A stretch of DNA of 64,000 nucleotides from Liolophura sinensis. Taxonomy: Eukaryota > Mollusca > Polyplacophora > Chitonida > Chitonidae. The notes below the pieces were generated by a model. That model was given only the letters and a program-made list of their open reading frames with translations, had not been told where the DNA came from and ran no database searches. Numbering within the stretch: position 1 is the stretch's first letter; each line of letters opens with the position of its first letter. Made by a program: the position numbers and the translations under genes. The stretch covers positions 14,429,717 through 14,493,716 of the forward strand of contig NC_088305.1 of NCBI RefSeq assembly GCF_032854445.1. The letters are read 5' to 3'. Below are positions 22,201 through 30,455 of the stretch, in pieces.

Positions 22201-25200
22201 ACGTGAGACATTATTTTGTGAACGTGACACTGCTTTGCCTGGACCACGTGGTCTATGCACGTCATGTTTTCCTGAATAATCATGTGAGCGTGTTTTGATC
22301 TATGAAAACCAAGACTCACTAGAGTATAAGGTCTAATGAAAAGTTGTATATAGCAACGTTCATACAGTTATGGAGCCAAGTAGATGTATTTACAAATTTC
22401 TCAAAATAAGGATTCGAAATTCCTAGCAAAATTATCTGTGTTTTGTAACTTTCCTGCATTCACGTATCATGAATTTTGTTCTATGTAAAATATTCTACAT
22501 ATACTCTCTGCTCGCCTTAGTTGGTTCTGTGTTGGTTTGGAAATTCTTTTTGGCCCTGCGATTATTAACCTGGAACGTCCATTTTGATTGACAGCTATAA
22601 TACGATTGTCTGCTTCAAGCCTTAGATTCACTAAGTTAAAATGACTTACTCAGATGTAACCATGACCTAATCGGCATACATGCACGTATGATCTGCAAAC
22701 GAAGCCCAATGATTTTTGTTACAGGGCTAATTGAAGGCACTTCCGGCCTAACTGCAGAGTTCCCCAATGTCTACGTTCTGGCTTCCGGTTGCAGTTTTTA
22801 CTCTAAATGTATGCCAAATGAAAGTCTTGATTTTATGGTTAGCTTTATGTCAGTTCACTGGCTGAGTAAGAGGTAAGTTAACGTTACGCTATCATCTTGT
22901 CCGTATTGAGCACTCTAAAACTAAATTGTAATTTAATTGTGTTCGACGTCTGCTTTTCTCTATCCAAAACTCGATGCATTTACGTGTTTATACGTGTAAG
23001 TAAATAACTCTTCGACCGAGCAGACATTTTTGCTCGGCTTTGACGGAATTCGGTGGCCTAATGCTGAAGTCGGGAGACACGGGACCAAACCCGGGAAGGG
23101 TCATATCAAAGACTATAAAATGGTACTCACCACTAAGATTGTAGAGAAAGGAAACAGGACTGGTTGACCGATGTCAATACAATGCCATTTGGTGAAATGT
23201 TTTGCCTGGCGTATCGGCATGATAGTTTAGAGGCGGCAGCTCTTTGGCGGCATGGACTCGCTTTTCCACAAGACAACACAGTATATGTACATACACCTGA
23301 TGACTCATCGTCGTCATATGACTGGAAATTTGACGACATTAAACTAAAAGCATACATGTAAATAAATTTAAGCTGGTGCCTGACATTGGTTTCATTGGTG
23401 TTTCAGTCCGGGAATTCCGTGCTCCTCGTTATTTCCCTCTAACACAACAGGAGAGGCATATAACGCGTTCAAGGCGCAGGCCGCTCTGGACTGGGAGATG
23501 TTTCTTCTTCAGAGGGCGAAAGAACTAAAATCGGGTAGGACAAAAATGCCACAAACGCATGACAATATCAGAATCAGGCGAGGTTACGTTCTGTGCAGAG
23601 AGTTACATATCACATAGCATTCTTTATGTATTCTTTAGTATGTAAAGTTATAATCTACAAGTCAGGTTAAGGCTGTCGGGGACAGTTTGAGTGGACTGAA
23701 AGAAATTTACTACAAATGTCAGCCATTTCGGCTTATGCACACCAACCAGCTAAAACTCAGAAAGACGAATGGACATAATAACAAGCGCAAATCACTCATA
23801 CATGAAGCTACGGCAGCCCGCAAAATGCCTATTTCATACAGGTCACAGGTTAAACAATTGGTCTATGTTAACAGATTGATCGTCAATAATTTGAACACAT
23901 ATTGACAGACAAACCAGCAAAAAGGTAGAGAGCCTAGGTCAGACAGAAAGACAGACAAGCGGCCAGGGAGACATGAAGGCATTCAGGTGAACAGACAGAC
24001 AGACAGACAGGGAGACAAACAGTCAATCGGGACAATCAGGTCAATAGATGGATAGTTAGACAGAAAAACAGACAGACCAACAAACACATACACATAAAGG
24101 TAGATAGGGACAGACCAACAGACAGAGAAACCGACAGACAAACCCAACATAAAGACAGACATACCAACAGACAGACCAACAGTTAGACCATAGATTAACC
24201 GACAGACAGACACACCAACAGACAAATTACAGACAGACAAGTTGTACAGAGACTAACAGAGAGACAGACCAACAGACAGACACACCAACAAACAGGCCAA
24301 CAGACAGATACATCAGCACACCTAACATGCAGACAGATTAACAGTCATACACACCAACAAACAGACCAACAGACAAACTAGCAGTCAGACCAACAGACAG
24401 ACACACCAACAGACAGGTAGACCAACAGACAGGTAGACCAAAAGACAAACTAACTAACAGTCATGAAGACAGACAAACCGACAAGCATGCAGACAGATAG
24501 ACCAACAGGCAGAGAGGCCAACAGACAGACAGACAGACAAACAGACCAACAGACCAAAAGGCACACAGACAGATCTATAACCAATACACGTTCTCGTAAA
24601 GTTTATCGTAATGTGGCACGCAAGTCCTCCCTTAGTCAGGAAGAGTCGTACTCATATCTTTAAGAGTCACTCATTACAAACAACAGTGTGTATGCCCAGG
24701 AGTTATTTATTTTTATCAAATGACATGATATAAACCCCGATATTACAAACACTGTAAAACAGCGTATCATACATGACCACCAACGAAATGATCATTCTTA
24801 GTCACATTGCGTAATGCATATATTCTTTTGGGGGTTTTACGTCGTAGTTAAGAATTTTTCAGGCATACGACAACGGCATGACATCGGCCAAACGAACCCT
24901 GTTTCCTCACTCCAACTTATCTCTGCAGAGAGTCGACCGAGGCAGAAATAAATACTATTTTTAAAGTCTTTGGTATGAAACCGATTATAGTGTAATGATA
25001 AGTAGTCAGTTAATTCGTATGTCATGATATGTTCTCAGGAATAAATACCATCTAATGACCAAACCATAGTCTCATTACTAACACACTGCACATGACCTGT
25101 ATATCGAGAGTATATACCTGTAATTGAATGGCTACAAAGTTCTAAATGACTTCATATAACATCATCAACCAGATGTTTTAAAGTAATTCATATTATATCT

Positions 25201-28200
25201 TCAGTCAATCATTTTAAATGAGATCATACAATCATATGAATCAACCATAATGTGATATCGTGTTCGTATGTGTTTACTCATATATTTGACACGTTGTGAT
25301 GTCATATGTGAAACATAGGGGCCTACTACGTAACAACGTATAGTCTCATTGGACAAGTACTTTTCATGCCATTGTACATGTATGTTGTATCAGTTTCTTT
25401 GCGAGTGTACATGTGTGATGTCTCAGTTTAAATGCCAGTGTACATGTATGACGTCTCAGTTTAAATACCATTGTACATGTATAATGTATCAGTTTAAATG
25501 CCATCATAAATGAATGATGTCCCAGATTAAGTGTCTGCGTACATGTATGGTTTCTTAGTTTAAATGCCATCCCACATATGTGGTATCTTAGTTTCATTGC
25601 CATGCCACGTGTATGATGTCTCAGTTTTAATGCCATGGCATGTGTATGATGTCTCAATTTAAATGCCATGGCACGTGTATGATGTCTCAGTTAAATTCTT
25701 TTGTGCTTGTCTGGTGTCTAAGCTAAATTCCATCGTTCATGTGTTATACCCTGGGTCAAGCTTTGACAGCGGTATTTTACTATGTGATGAATGTATCTTT
25801 CTCAGGTGGATATTTAGTGGTCACTAGTTTGTGGTGTACACCAGATGATCGGGTGACATTTCCAGTGAAAGATTTTCATGCTAATATTTCGAATGTCTGG
25901 AGAAACTTGTTTGATGATGGCGTCATTAATAAGGTAACAACGCTTTCTAGAGATTAGTTCTTAATAAATATTTGTTTTCTATAGTGTCATTAAACATCTA
26001 AAGTTCACCGGCATGTACAGTAATATTTGATATTTATTCATATGTTTGCCGCCCTTGACCAGATATCTGACAAACCTCCAGACTAAAGGCGTTGGCTCAA
26101 TGGGAGTTGAGTTCAGGTCAGGGGTGGTATTCTGCCGAATTGACGCCAAACATTCTACCAATATCACTTTGTGTGGGGGGCTTTGGTCACACTGAGCTGT
26201 TGACGACGCTCTTATTGTCCTTGGCGCGATCTAACCGTCTGTTGATCCAGATTTCTTAACATATAAAACTGACTGCCATGATAGATGCAAAAACTTCCTA
26301 ATTATGGCGTCATACAACAATGAAGTAAATGTTTTCTAGGCTGTGTGAAAGGTAACGATTTCTTTCCTACACATTTAAACATCTCCACAGGTGGAGTTTG
26401 AACGTACAGAAATCGCCATTCACTACCGGTCACGGGAGGAGGTAGAGAGACCTTTCAAGGATACAGAATCCTCCGTGTTAAAGAGCGGCCTTTTCCTGGT
26501 ATCCTTAGAAACGAATGTAGTCCAGTGTCCATTCAGACAACAGTGCAGAAAACTTGCTGAAAATCATAAAAATGGTAAGTGATTGCGATGAATACTAAAA
26601 CGTCAACTATATTTAAATAAAGCCAGTTTTCCTTTACGCCTACACTTTTCCCCAGAATTATACACAAGTCTTGTTAAGTTGATTTAGGTTACATGCAGTG
26701 TTCAAAAATATTCTCTTATACCACGGCGTATGGTTTTAAGGGTGGAAATAGGCCAGAGTACTAAAGAGTGAAGAAGCTTTTCCACATATCCTGCAGAGAA
26801 TGTCCTCTTCTGGGTGGTCTCAATACGTATGTCATATCGCCAATGAATTCGCCAAAGATCAAAAGATTAGCCATTATGCTTATTGGCAAACGAAATATCA
26901 CCAGATTTGCAGAAAGTTAGTCTGGGATTAAACATCACATCTCAAGCCATTAAAAACACATACTTTACAAGTACGAACTTGTTTGTTGACTTGGATACAT
27001 ACGCGATATTTTCTGCTGAACCGGACACAAGCGCAATATTTTCTGTTGAACCGGACACAAACGCGATATTTTCTGCTGAACCGGACACAATCGCGATATT
27101 TTCTGCTGAAACTGATACCAAAGTTATGCCTATTTCTGTTCTGCCGTTTTAGTAGAAGAAGTTTTAAAATTATGAAAAGTGAAAATTATGAAAAAAATAT
27201 AATAAAAAGTGCGATTTCTTTGCCATTTCATACTAGTTTGCAGAGGTCACTTTCGGTTTCTCTCCTTGCATTGCGATGACGTTAGTCTTTAGGAGTTTGC
27301 GTCCTAGGTTCATTTATTAGAGTGAAATATCCACTTCTGGTCATAAAAATGCCACTTCCGTTTTTTTCCTAAGTTACACATTCGAATCAGCGCGCACCAG
27401 TTTATCCAATAGATGGATATACCTGTCGGGAATATTTTAACCAGGGTGGAAATTGCAAAAAAAAAAACAAAAAAAACCCAAGGTTTTCGGTCACATGAAT
27501 TTTCACCGAAATATAGCGAGCCAAGGTTTTGTGTAAGTGCAGCTTTTGGTCCAGTGTTCCAGTAAAGCATACTGAAGTTTCATAAATTTAATGAAAAACT
27601 TTACAGGGCATACAGGATAAATTTACCACAGTAAAGGTTTTATTCTAACTGTTCATGTAAATGCATACATAGAAATACATTAGACGCTCGCTAGTACAAT
27701 GGCACAAGGAAAATTAGGTAAAAAAAATCACTTAGATTAATTGCAATATATTAGACATTATTGGTCTAGAATTACTCAAAATGCTATGTTTTCATCACAT
27801 TTAACATACCATAAAAACTGAAACAATGCAAAGGGAACAGGCCTCGAGGATATTTGGTGCCTGATTAGGTGTTTTGTTAAAAAACAACAACAAGAACAAA
27901 AATAGAAAACGATCCACAGTATTGGTGAAGATAATAATTACCCGAACACATACAATAGGGATTCAAGTTTGGATGTCCTGGATTCCTAAACATAGTGAAA
28001 ATGTGTGTGCTTATGATCAGTTAAATACCGAAGCCATAAAAAAAACATGAAAGATATGAATGGAATATCTCTGTTACATGAATATGTACATTCAATATCA
28101 ACGTTTGTTTTAGAGTCCTCGGAAGCCAGAGACCTGCCAAAGCACTTGTGGCTGCCGTAACACCGTGGATTGAGGGAAGCTTACATCAAGGACTGAGCGA

Positions 28201-28340
28201 GCACAGATCAGAAGCAGACAAAACTAAAATTCTTGACATGTTTCTTTGAGCGTTTCCGTGACCAGGTTGCTCGAGATCCACTATCCCATAGTCCTGATAT
28301 CGTACAGACTTGCATGGTGATTAGAAAGCAAAACATCTAG
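13092..28340 (+). CDS. SABATH-type SAM-dependent methyltransferase, copy 1 (eight exons; exon 8 frameshifted)
   Basis: The spliced exons 13092-13215, 14483-14578, 20746-20844, 22725-22872, 23407-23534, 25806-25933, 26391-26574 and 28114-28340 give a 377-residue frame when the exon-8 indels are ignored. Family hallmarks are an N-terminal GSEEYSTQ segment (residues 15-22), motif I FAIGDYGSADGGIS (52-65) for SAM binding, NDF (96-98), SFYSKCMP (130-137), and the diagnostic SFMSVHWLSK (146-155). A C-terminal helical cap follows. In plants this family methylates small-molecule carboxyls or ring nitrogens; the substrate here is unknown. No signal peptide or membrane segment is visible, so it is probably cytosolic. 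All introns are GT-AG with phases 1,1,1,2,1,0,1. A one-base deletion near 28134 leads to a TAA at 28158-28160, predicting a 317-residue product without the cap. Copy 1 is therefore either a recent pseudogene or carries a sequence error. Confidence 0.8.
13216..14482 (+). other. Copy 1 intron 1
   Basis: A GT-AG intron of 1267 bases, phase 1. Beyond the SINE-A fragment at 13950-14085 it contains A/T-rich DNA with no feature I can name. Confidence 0.75.
13950..14085 (+). repeat. SINE-A fragment in intron 1
   Basis: The core (cgtacgtaggaatgtctgct) and tail (ttaaatattcttgactacgt) are recognisable but mutated. The counterpart in copy 2 is 44180-44305. Confidence 0.55.
14483..14578 (+). CDS. Copy 1 exon 2 (SAM-binding motif I)
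   Basis: The exon follows an acceptor ending in cgcaaacag and ends before GTAAGT. It codes residues 42-73 plus one base and contains motif I, FAIGDYGSADGGIS, the glycine-rich loop of class I methyltransferases. Copy 2 differs by one silent change. Confidence 0.85.
15253..15493 (-). repeat. 3' LTR, recognisable U3 part, copy 1
   Basis: On the minus strand it begins TGTGTTATGTGGACAACTGC, directly after a polypurine-like aagggtggg. About 240 bases match 19494-19734 at roughly 90 percent by eye. The rest of this LTR, to the left, does not resemble the 5' LTR. Confidence 0.7.
15494..15502 (-). promoter_or_regulatory. Polypurine tract of the LTR element
   Basis: The minus strand reads aagggtggg immediately before the LTR's terminal TGTG, as expected for the plus-strand DNA primer site. 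The same tract is in copy 2 next to about 45711. Confidence 0.55.
15622..15846 (-). pseudogene. RNase H fragment of the LTR element, copy 1
   Basis: The open segment includes NTDHNPLVFL and the ending HVKGKDNVIADCLSRV, typical of the C-terminal half of a retrotransposon RNase H. The domain's N-terminal part lies just upstream in element direction and is broken by stops near 15940. It is a remnant of a pol polyprotein, not a host gene. Confidence 0.8.
15940..16497 (-). pseudogene. Integrase C-terminal (GPY/F-like) region joined to an RT stub, copy 1
   Basis: The first third carries KRRYDEKSVV, PGHKVLVLLPVPG, RYFGPYVV and HINMLKPY, the integrase C-terminal module of Ty3/gypsy elements. The end carries LVYEFSHLFPDVPSRTDVIF, which is the start of an RT domain. 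It then passes at once into AVGAVLL, an RNase H N-terminal motif, and stops. The RT catalytic region (the YxDD part) is absent. The deletion joint lies near 15965 and is identical in copy 2. Confidence 0.8.
16529..17272 (-). pseudogene. Integrase zinc-binding and DDE core of the LTR element, copy 1
   Basis: The zinc module keeps His3, Cys40 and Cys43, but its second His position (10) is Leu here and His in copy 2. The core has Asp74 (LIDCVGPL), Asp133 (IQSDQGSKF) and Glu169 (HPESQGSIERFHQ). The 35-residue D-E spacing is that of retroviral-type integrases. A TAG at about 17288, where the family has Tyr, separates this frame from the upstream part, and a break near 16500-16530 separates it from the C-terminal module. 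Confidence 0.85.
17291..18058 (-). pseudogene. Aspartic protease plus pre-integrase linker of the LTR element, copy 1
   Basis: The active-site signature VLRDTGASQSLLL (D-T-G-A) lies near residues 22-34. The remainder is linker, ending in HQIVVPKA just before the in-frame TAG ahead of the integrase. The 5' side is truncated by a deletion that removed the gag zinc knuckle. Confidence 0.75.
18159..18862 (-). pseudogene. gag of the LTR element, frameshifted, copy 1
   Basis: The start MSDFKPDQFMEAPDQDIF is followed by a Glu/Lys/Arg-rich coiled-coil-like stretch and then PQFRETDVDKYFLQFEKIS, a capsid-like region with WPKKFWTTLL. The frame shifts near 18330 and continues as SVLTGKAMDIYTKLS in the next frame. 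The nucleocapsid region is deleted here but survives in copy 2. Confidence 0.75.
18960..18979 (-). promoter_or_regulatory. Putative primer-binding site of the LTR element
   Basis: The minus strand reads TTGGGGACTTGCCCGGGA two bases after the LTR end. It matches 14 of 17 positions of the proline-tRNA primer site used by gammaretrovirus-type elements. Assignment to tRNA-Pro is an inference. Confidence 0.45.
18981..19734 (-). repeat. 5' LTR of the element, copy 1
   Basis: On the minus strand the LTR runs from TGTGTTGTGTGAACAACTGC to TGTAACA, about 754 bases with TG...CA termini. The copy-2 equivalent is about 49705-50458. Open frames on both strands through this LTR are incidental. Confidence 0.7.
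20001..20083 (+). repeat. 18-bp tandem repeat in intron 2
   Basis: The motif atctcatgtcatattttg recurs about 4.5 times. Copy 2 has about two fewer units at 50725-50770. Confidence 0.75.
20746..20844 (+). CDS. Copy 1 exon 3
   Basis: The acceptor tctttgcctag is strong and the donor is GTTAGT. It codes residues 74-106 plus one base and carries LVYLDEPINDFKPVF, which aligns with the family's 'flNDLp.NDFN.lF' motif. The two base differences from copy 2 are silent. Confidence 0.85.
20874..21050 (+). repeat. tRNA-derived SINE (third family) in intron 3
   Basis: It begins gaaccggatcatcttagtgg and continues with an A-box-like ttagtggctagagcg and a B-box-like agagtttgatcccgg, then a body with 'ccgatggccaaacgtttgtc'. 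Copy 2 has it at 51558-51745 with a better B-box (gagttcgatcc). It does not fold as a functional tRNA by eye. Confidence 0.6.
22725..22872 (+). CDS. Copy 1 exon 4 (HWLS motif)
   Basis: The acceptor is tttttgttacag and the donor GTAAGT. It codes residues 107-155 plus two bases. SGCSFYSKCMPNESLDF and SFMSVHWLSK match the family's 'vPGSFYgRLfP..SldfvhSSySLHWLS' region, which lines the substrate pocket. It is identical in sequence to copy 2, the most conserved exon of the pair. Confidence 0.9.
23042..23365 (+). repeat. SINE-B copy in intron 4
   Basis: The head 'ggtggcctaatgctgaagtc', the 'aagactataaaatggtactc' block, the body with 'gtatcggcatgatag' and the end 'gacgacattaaactaaaagc' follow the SINE-B order. 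It ends only about 40 bases before exon 5. The counterpart in copy 2 is 53808-54125. Confidence 0.65.
23407..23534 (+). CDS. Copy 1 exon 5
   Basis: The acceptor is ttggtgtttcag and the donor is the weaker GTAGGA. It codes residues 156-198 plus one base. The AYNAFKAQAALDWEMFLLQR helix corresponds to the family's 'ay..Qf..Df..FL..Ra.El' helix. Gly158 here is Arg in copy 2. Confidence 0.85.
23908..24575 (+). repeat. GACA/CAGA-rich microsatellite-like tract in intron 5
   Basis: Hundreds of bases are built from gacagac and caacagac words with interruptions. The tract opens long artificial frames rich in Gln-Thr-Asp-Arg or, reversed, Ser-Val-Cys-Leu. Copy 2 has the same tract at 54652-55315, slightly shorter. 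Confidence 0.85.
24828..24935 (-). repeat. SINE-A fragment in intron 5
   Basis: A reversed, mutated tail (gttttacgtcgtagttaaga) and core piece. The counterpart in copy 2 is at about 55570-55670. Confidence 0.45.
25366..25728 (+). repeat. 33-bp minisatellite in intron 5, 11 units
   Basis: The unit resembles atgccatggcacgtgtatga followed by 'tgtctcagtttaa'. Because 33 is divisible by three, the minus strand stays open and yields an 11-residue repeat (MAFKLRHHTHA-like), which is an artefact. The array ends about 75 bases before exon 6. Confidence 0.9.
25806..25933 (+). CDS. Copy 1 exon 6
   Basis: The acceptor is gtatctttctcag and the donor GTAACA. It codes residues 199-241. GGYLVVTSLWC matches the family's 'GGrmvLt.lgr' strand, and WRNLFDDGVINK is the following helix. 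Copy 2 differs by one silent base. Confidence 0.85.
26391..26574 (+). CDS. Copy 1 exon 7
   Basis: The acceptor is aacatctccacag and the donor GTAAGT, phase 0 to 1. It codes residues 242-302 plus one base. The segment HYRSREEVERPFKD then SSVLKSGLFLVSLET corresponds to the family's 'fP.Y.ps.eEv...ie..gsF.i..le' region. Four of the six base differences from copy 2 change an amino acid (V to L, F to L, C to R, E to K). Confidence 0.85.
27001..27120 (+). repeat. 30-bp tandem repeat in intron 7, four units
   Basis: The exact-period unit begins acgcgatattttctgctgaa and ends ccggacacaa, four times. Copy 2 has it at 57774-57893. Frames across it are periodic but not family-like. Confidence 0.85.
27600..27850 (+). 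repeat. Dispersed repeat R, copy R3, in intron 7
   Basis: The blocks 'gtaaaggttttattctaact', 'agaattactcaaaatgct' and 'gaaacaatgc' occur in the same order as in R2 upstream of exon 1. Confidence 0.4.
28114..28340 (+). pseudogene. Copy 1 exon 8, frameshifted
   Basis: The acceptor tttgttttag and the final TAG are conserved with the other two copies. One T is missing near 28134 (gacctgcc against gaccttgcc), which puts a TAA at 28158-28160. An extra T near 28241 (atgtttctttg against atgttctttg) restores the original frame downstream. The exon therefore keeps its 227-base length but codes only a short altered tail. Both changes are single-base, so assembly error is a real alternative. Confidence 0.75.
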
Positions 28341-28686
28341 GAGGAAGATGTTGACGTCGTATAATGAATGTTGGACGAATGCAAATAGCCAAAGTATTCC
28401 TCATACATACGTACATGTGCTTCAACCATCCGAAGGTAATTCAAGTACTAGTTCGCATTTCCAAATGGACCTCCTTTTAAAGTCCATCAAATCTTAAGGC
28501 ATGTACCGGTTTCGCGCACCATTGTAACTTGAAAATAAGAAAATTGCTTGAGTTTGTTAGTTTCTTTGCCCGAGTGAAACAAGTCCGGGCGAGTTATAAG
28601 TCACAAAAGTAAGGTATGCTTTATTTTACATTTGCATATGGTTGATAAATAATTATTTGCCTCAGGAAACTATCAGCATGGCGGTT

Positions 28687-28840
28687 GCCGTGAGTTCAAA
28701 GCCACTTAATTCTGGCATCCTCTATGGGCGTACATGAGAATGTCTTCTAGCAACGGGCGAAGAGCCGTTGGTTTGCGCCGGGCTCCGTCGTTTTCTACCA
28801 CCATAATGATGGCCGCCATCGTAAAAGCCATCAAGTAATT
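28687..28840 (+). repeat. SINE-A fragment (counterpart of 795-945)
   Basis: Same blocks as the unit-0 copy with a few substitutions, for example tacatgagaatg for tacgtgagaatg. Confidence 0.55.
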
Positions 28841-29639
28841 AAAAAAGTATCCTTAATTGAAATATAAACACGGTCAGGTAAATCAGTCAGATGTTTGTCG
28901 ACTGTAACGTCGAGTTTCCCTCATAAATGTGCTATTGTGGTTGTCCGCGACTTAATTCAGATGTGTATGTAAACTCCACCCGTTGAAAAAAATATGTCAT
29001 GGTCTCAGAACAGGACACAAATAAATTGAAAAGTGTTTGCCCACACCGGTTGCCTTATAATTGTTAGCTCTTATTAGTTTTTCAGAAACTGTTGTTTAAC
29101 TGATGTGTTAAAATATTTCAGAAGTATTAGGTTTTAGATCTACGGGTGTCTTTCAGGACAATCAACGAACAAAGATCAACGCAGGACAATCAACGAAAAA
29201 AGATCAACGAAGAAAGATTAATGTAGGACGACACCCTTTGCAAATTAAATCATGATTTACCAGGACGTTTTCTGCTCCATTCCGCTTGTCTGAGAACCTG
29301 TTGTTTTGTGAGTGTTGCCTGCAGATTCTTATTGGCTTTTCCGCAGAGCAGGTTTGTTATGTCTGTGAGTGATTGAGTGCTTGGAGTTTAACGTCGTACT
29401 CAACAGTTATGTCTGTATAGATGTCTGAAGTAAAAGCGAGGGAAGATTTGGGCAGTATTTATTGTGTGGTGAAAAATTCGACGTTTCCCCTGTTAAACTA
29501 GAATGGATGAAGGTTGGATCGTTTTGGATTTACGCTTTATCAGCAATATTTCAACCTTGTCTGGAGTAAATACGCCATCATAACTAGTGAATATGGTCTC
29601 GATAGAGACTTTGGCATGTCGCGTGTACTATTATAATCT

Positions 29640-29855
29640 ACATTTATATATAAACCACTGTGGTCGCTGTGAGTTCAAGTCCAGCTCTTGCTGGCCTCCT
29701 TTCCCCCAGACCTGGTTAGATCTCCCCTGAACATGCAGATGGTCATGGCTTTCGATTGGGCTCTGATCGGTTTCCTCTCACCGTAATGCTGGCCGCCATT
29801 GTATAGGTGAAATATTACGGCGTAAAACACCATTCAAAAAAATAAATAAATGTAT
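29640..29855 (+). repeat. SINE-A copy in the segment missing from unit 1
   Basis: The B-box-like gctgtgagttcaagtcc is followed by the core and 'taatgctggccgcc', then 'cggcgtaaaacaccattcaa' and an aaataaata tail. Unit 3 has it at 60415-60612. Confidence 0.7.
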
Positions 29856-30259
29856 ACAACCACATCCTTGCATGAAGGTCAATGACTGAAATACTGAATG
29901 ACAGCATCGCCATCTGTGATGCTAAATACATATACATCTTATGTAAATCTCACTTCTGCGATGTGCAAGATCTTTTGCTATGCTGGTGAACACACCGCAC
30001 ACAAGAATATTTCACATACACGACACCGGTAACTCTTCGGAAGAGCGGTGGGAGGGTTGAATTCGTGTTTTGTCCAGGCAGTTGAAAAACCCAAATAAAC
30101 TGCCACAATTTGCTAAAAAGCCGGAGGATAGTGGTGAAAGAAGATTTGAAAATCAAAGACACTGTAGTCAGCAAGCGCACAGTTAACTAAAAATTGGAAA
30201 AATGTTGGAGAGAGTTCAAGTCCCGACACTGTCTTGCTTACTCAGAATAGCTTCACTGT

Positions 30260-30455
30260 GTATTTATTTATTTATTTGATTGGTGTTTTACGCCGTACTC
30301 AAGAATATTTCACTTATAAGACGGCGGCCAGGTCCGGGGGAAACCCACGACCATCCGCAGGTTGCTGCAGGACCTTCCCACTTACGGCCCGAGAGGAAGC
30401 CAGCATAACTTGGACATGAAGTCACAGCGACCGCATTGGTGAGAGGCTCCTGTTT
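30260..30455 (-). repeat. SINE-A copy, reversed
   Basis: The reversed tail 'tttatttatttatttgattg', 'gtactcaagaatatttcact', the core and the head near 'gcgaccgcattggtgagagg' are all present. Its head is what survives at 1436-1530. Confidence 0.75.

Noticed and set aside
23983-24663. Frames rich in SVCLSVG or QTDRQTDQQT
   Set aside because: They are translations of the GACA microsatellite-like tract.
25364-25669. 101-codon minus-strand frame of 11-residue repeats
   Set aside because: It is an artefact of a 33-bp minisatellite, and a one-base change breaks it in copy 2.
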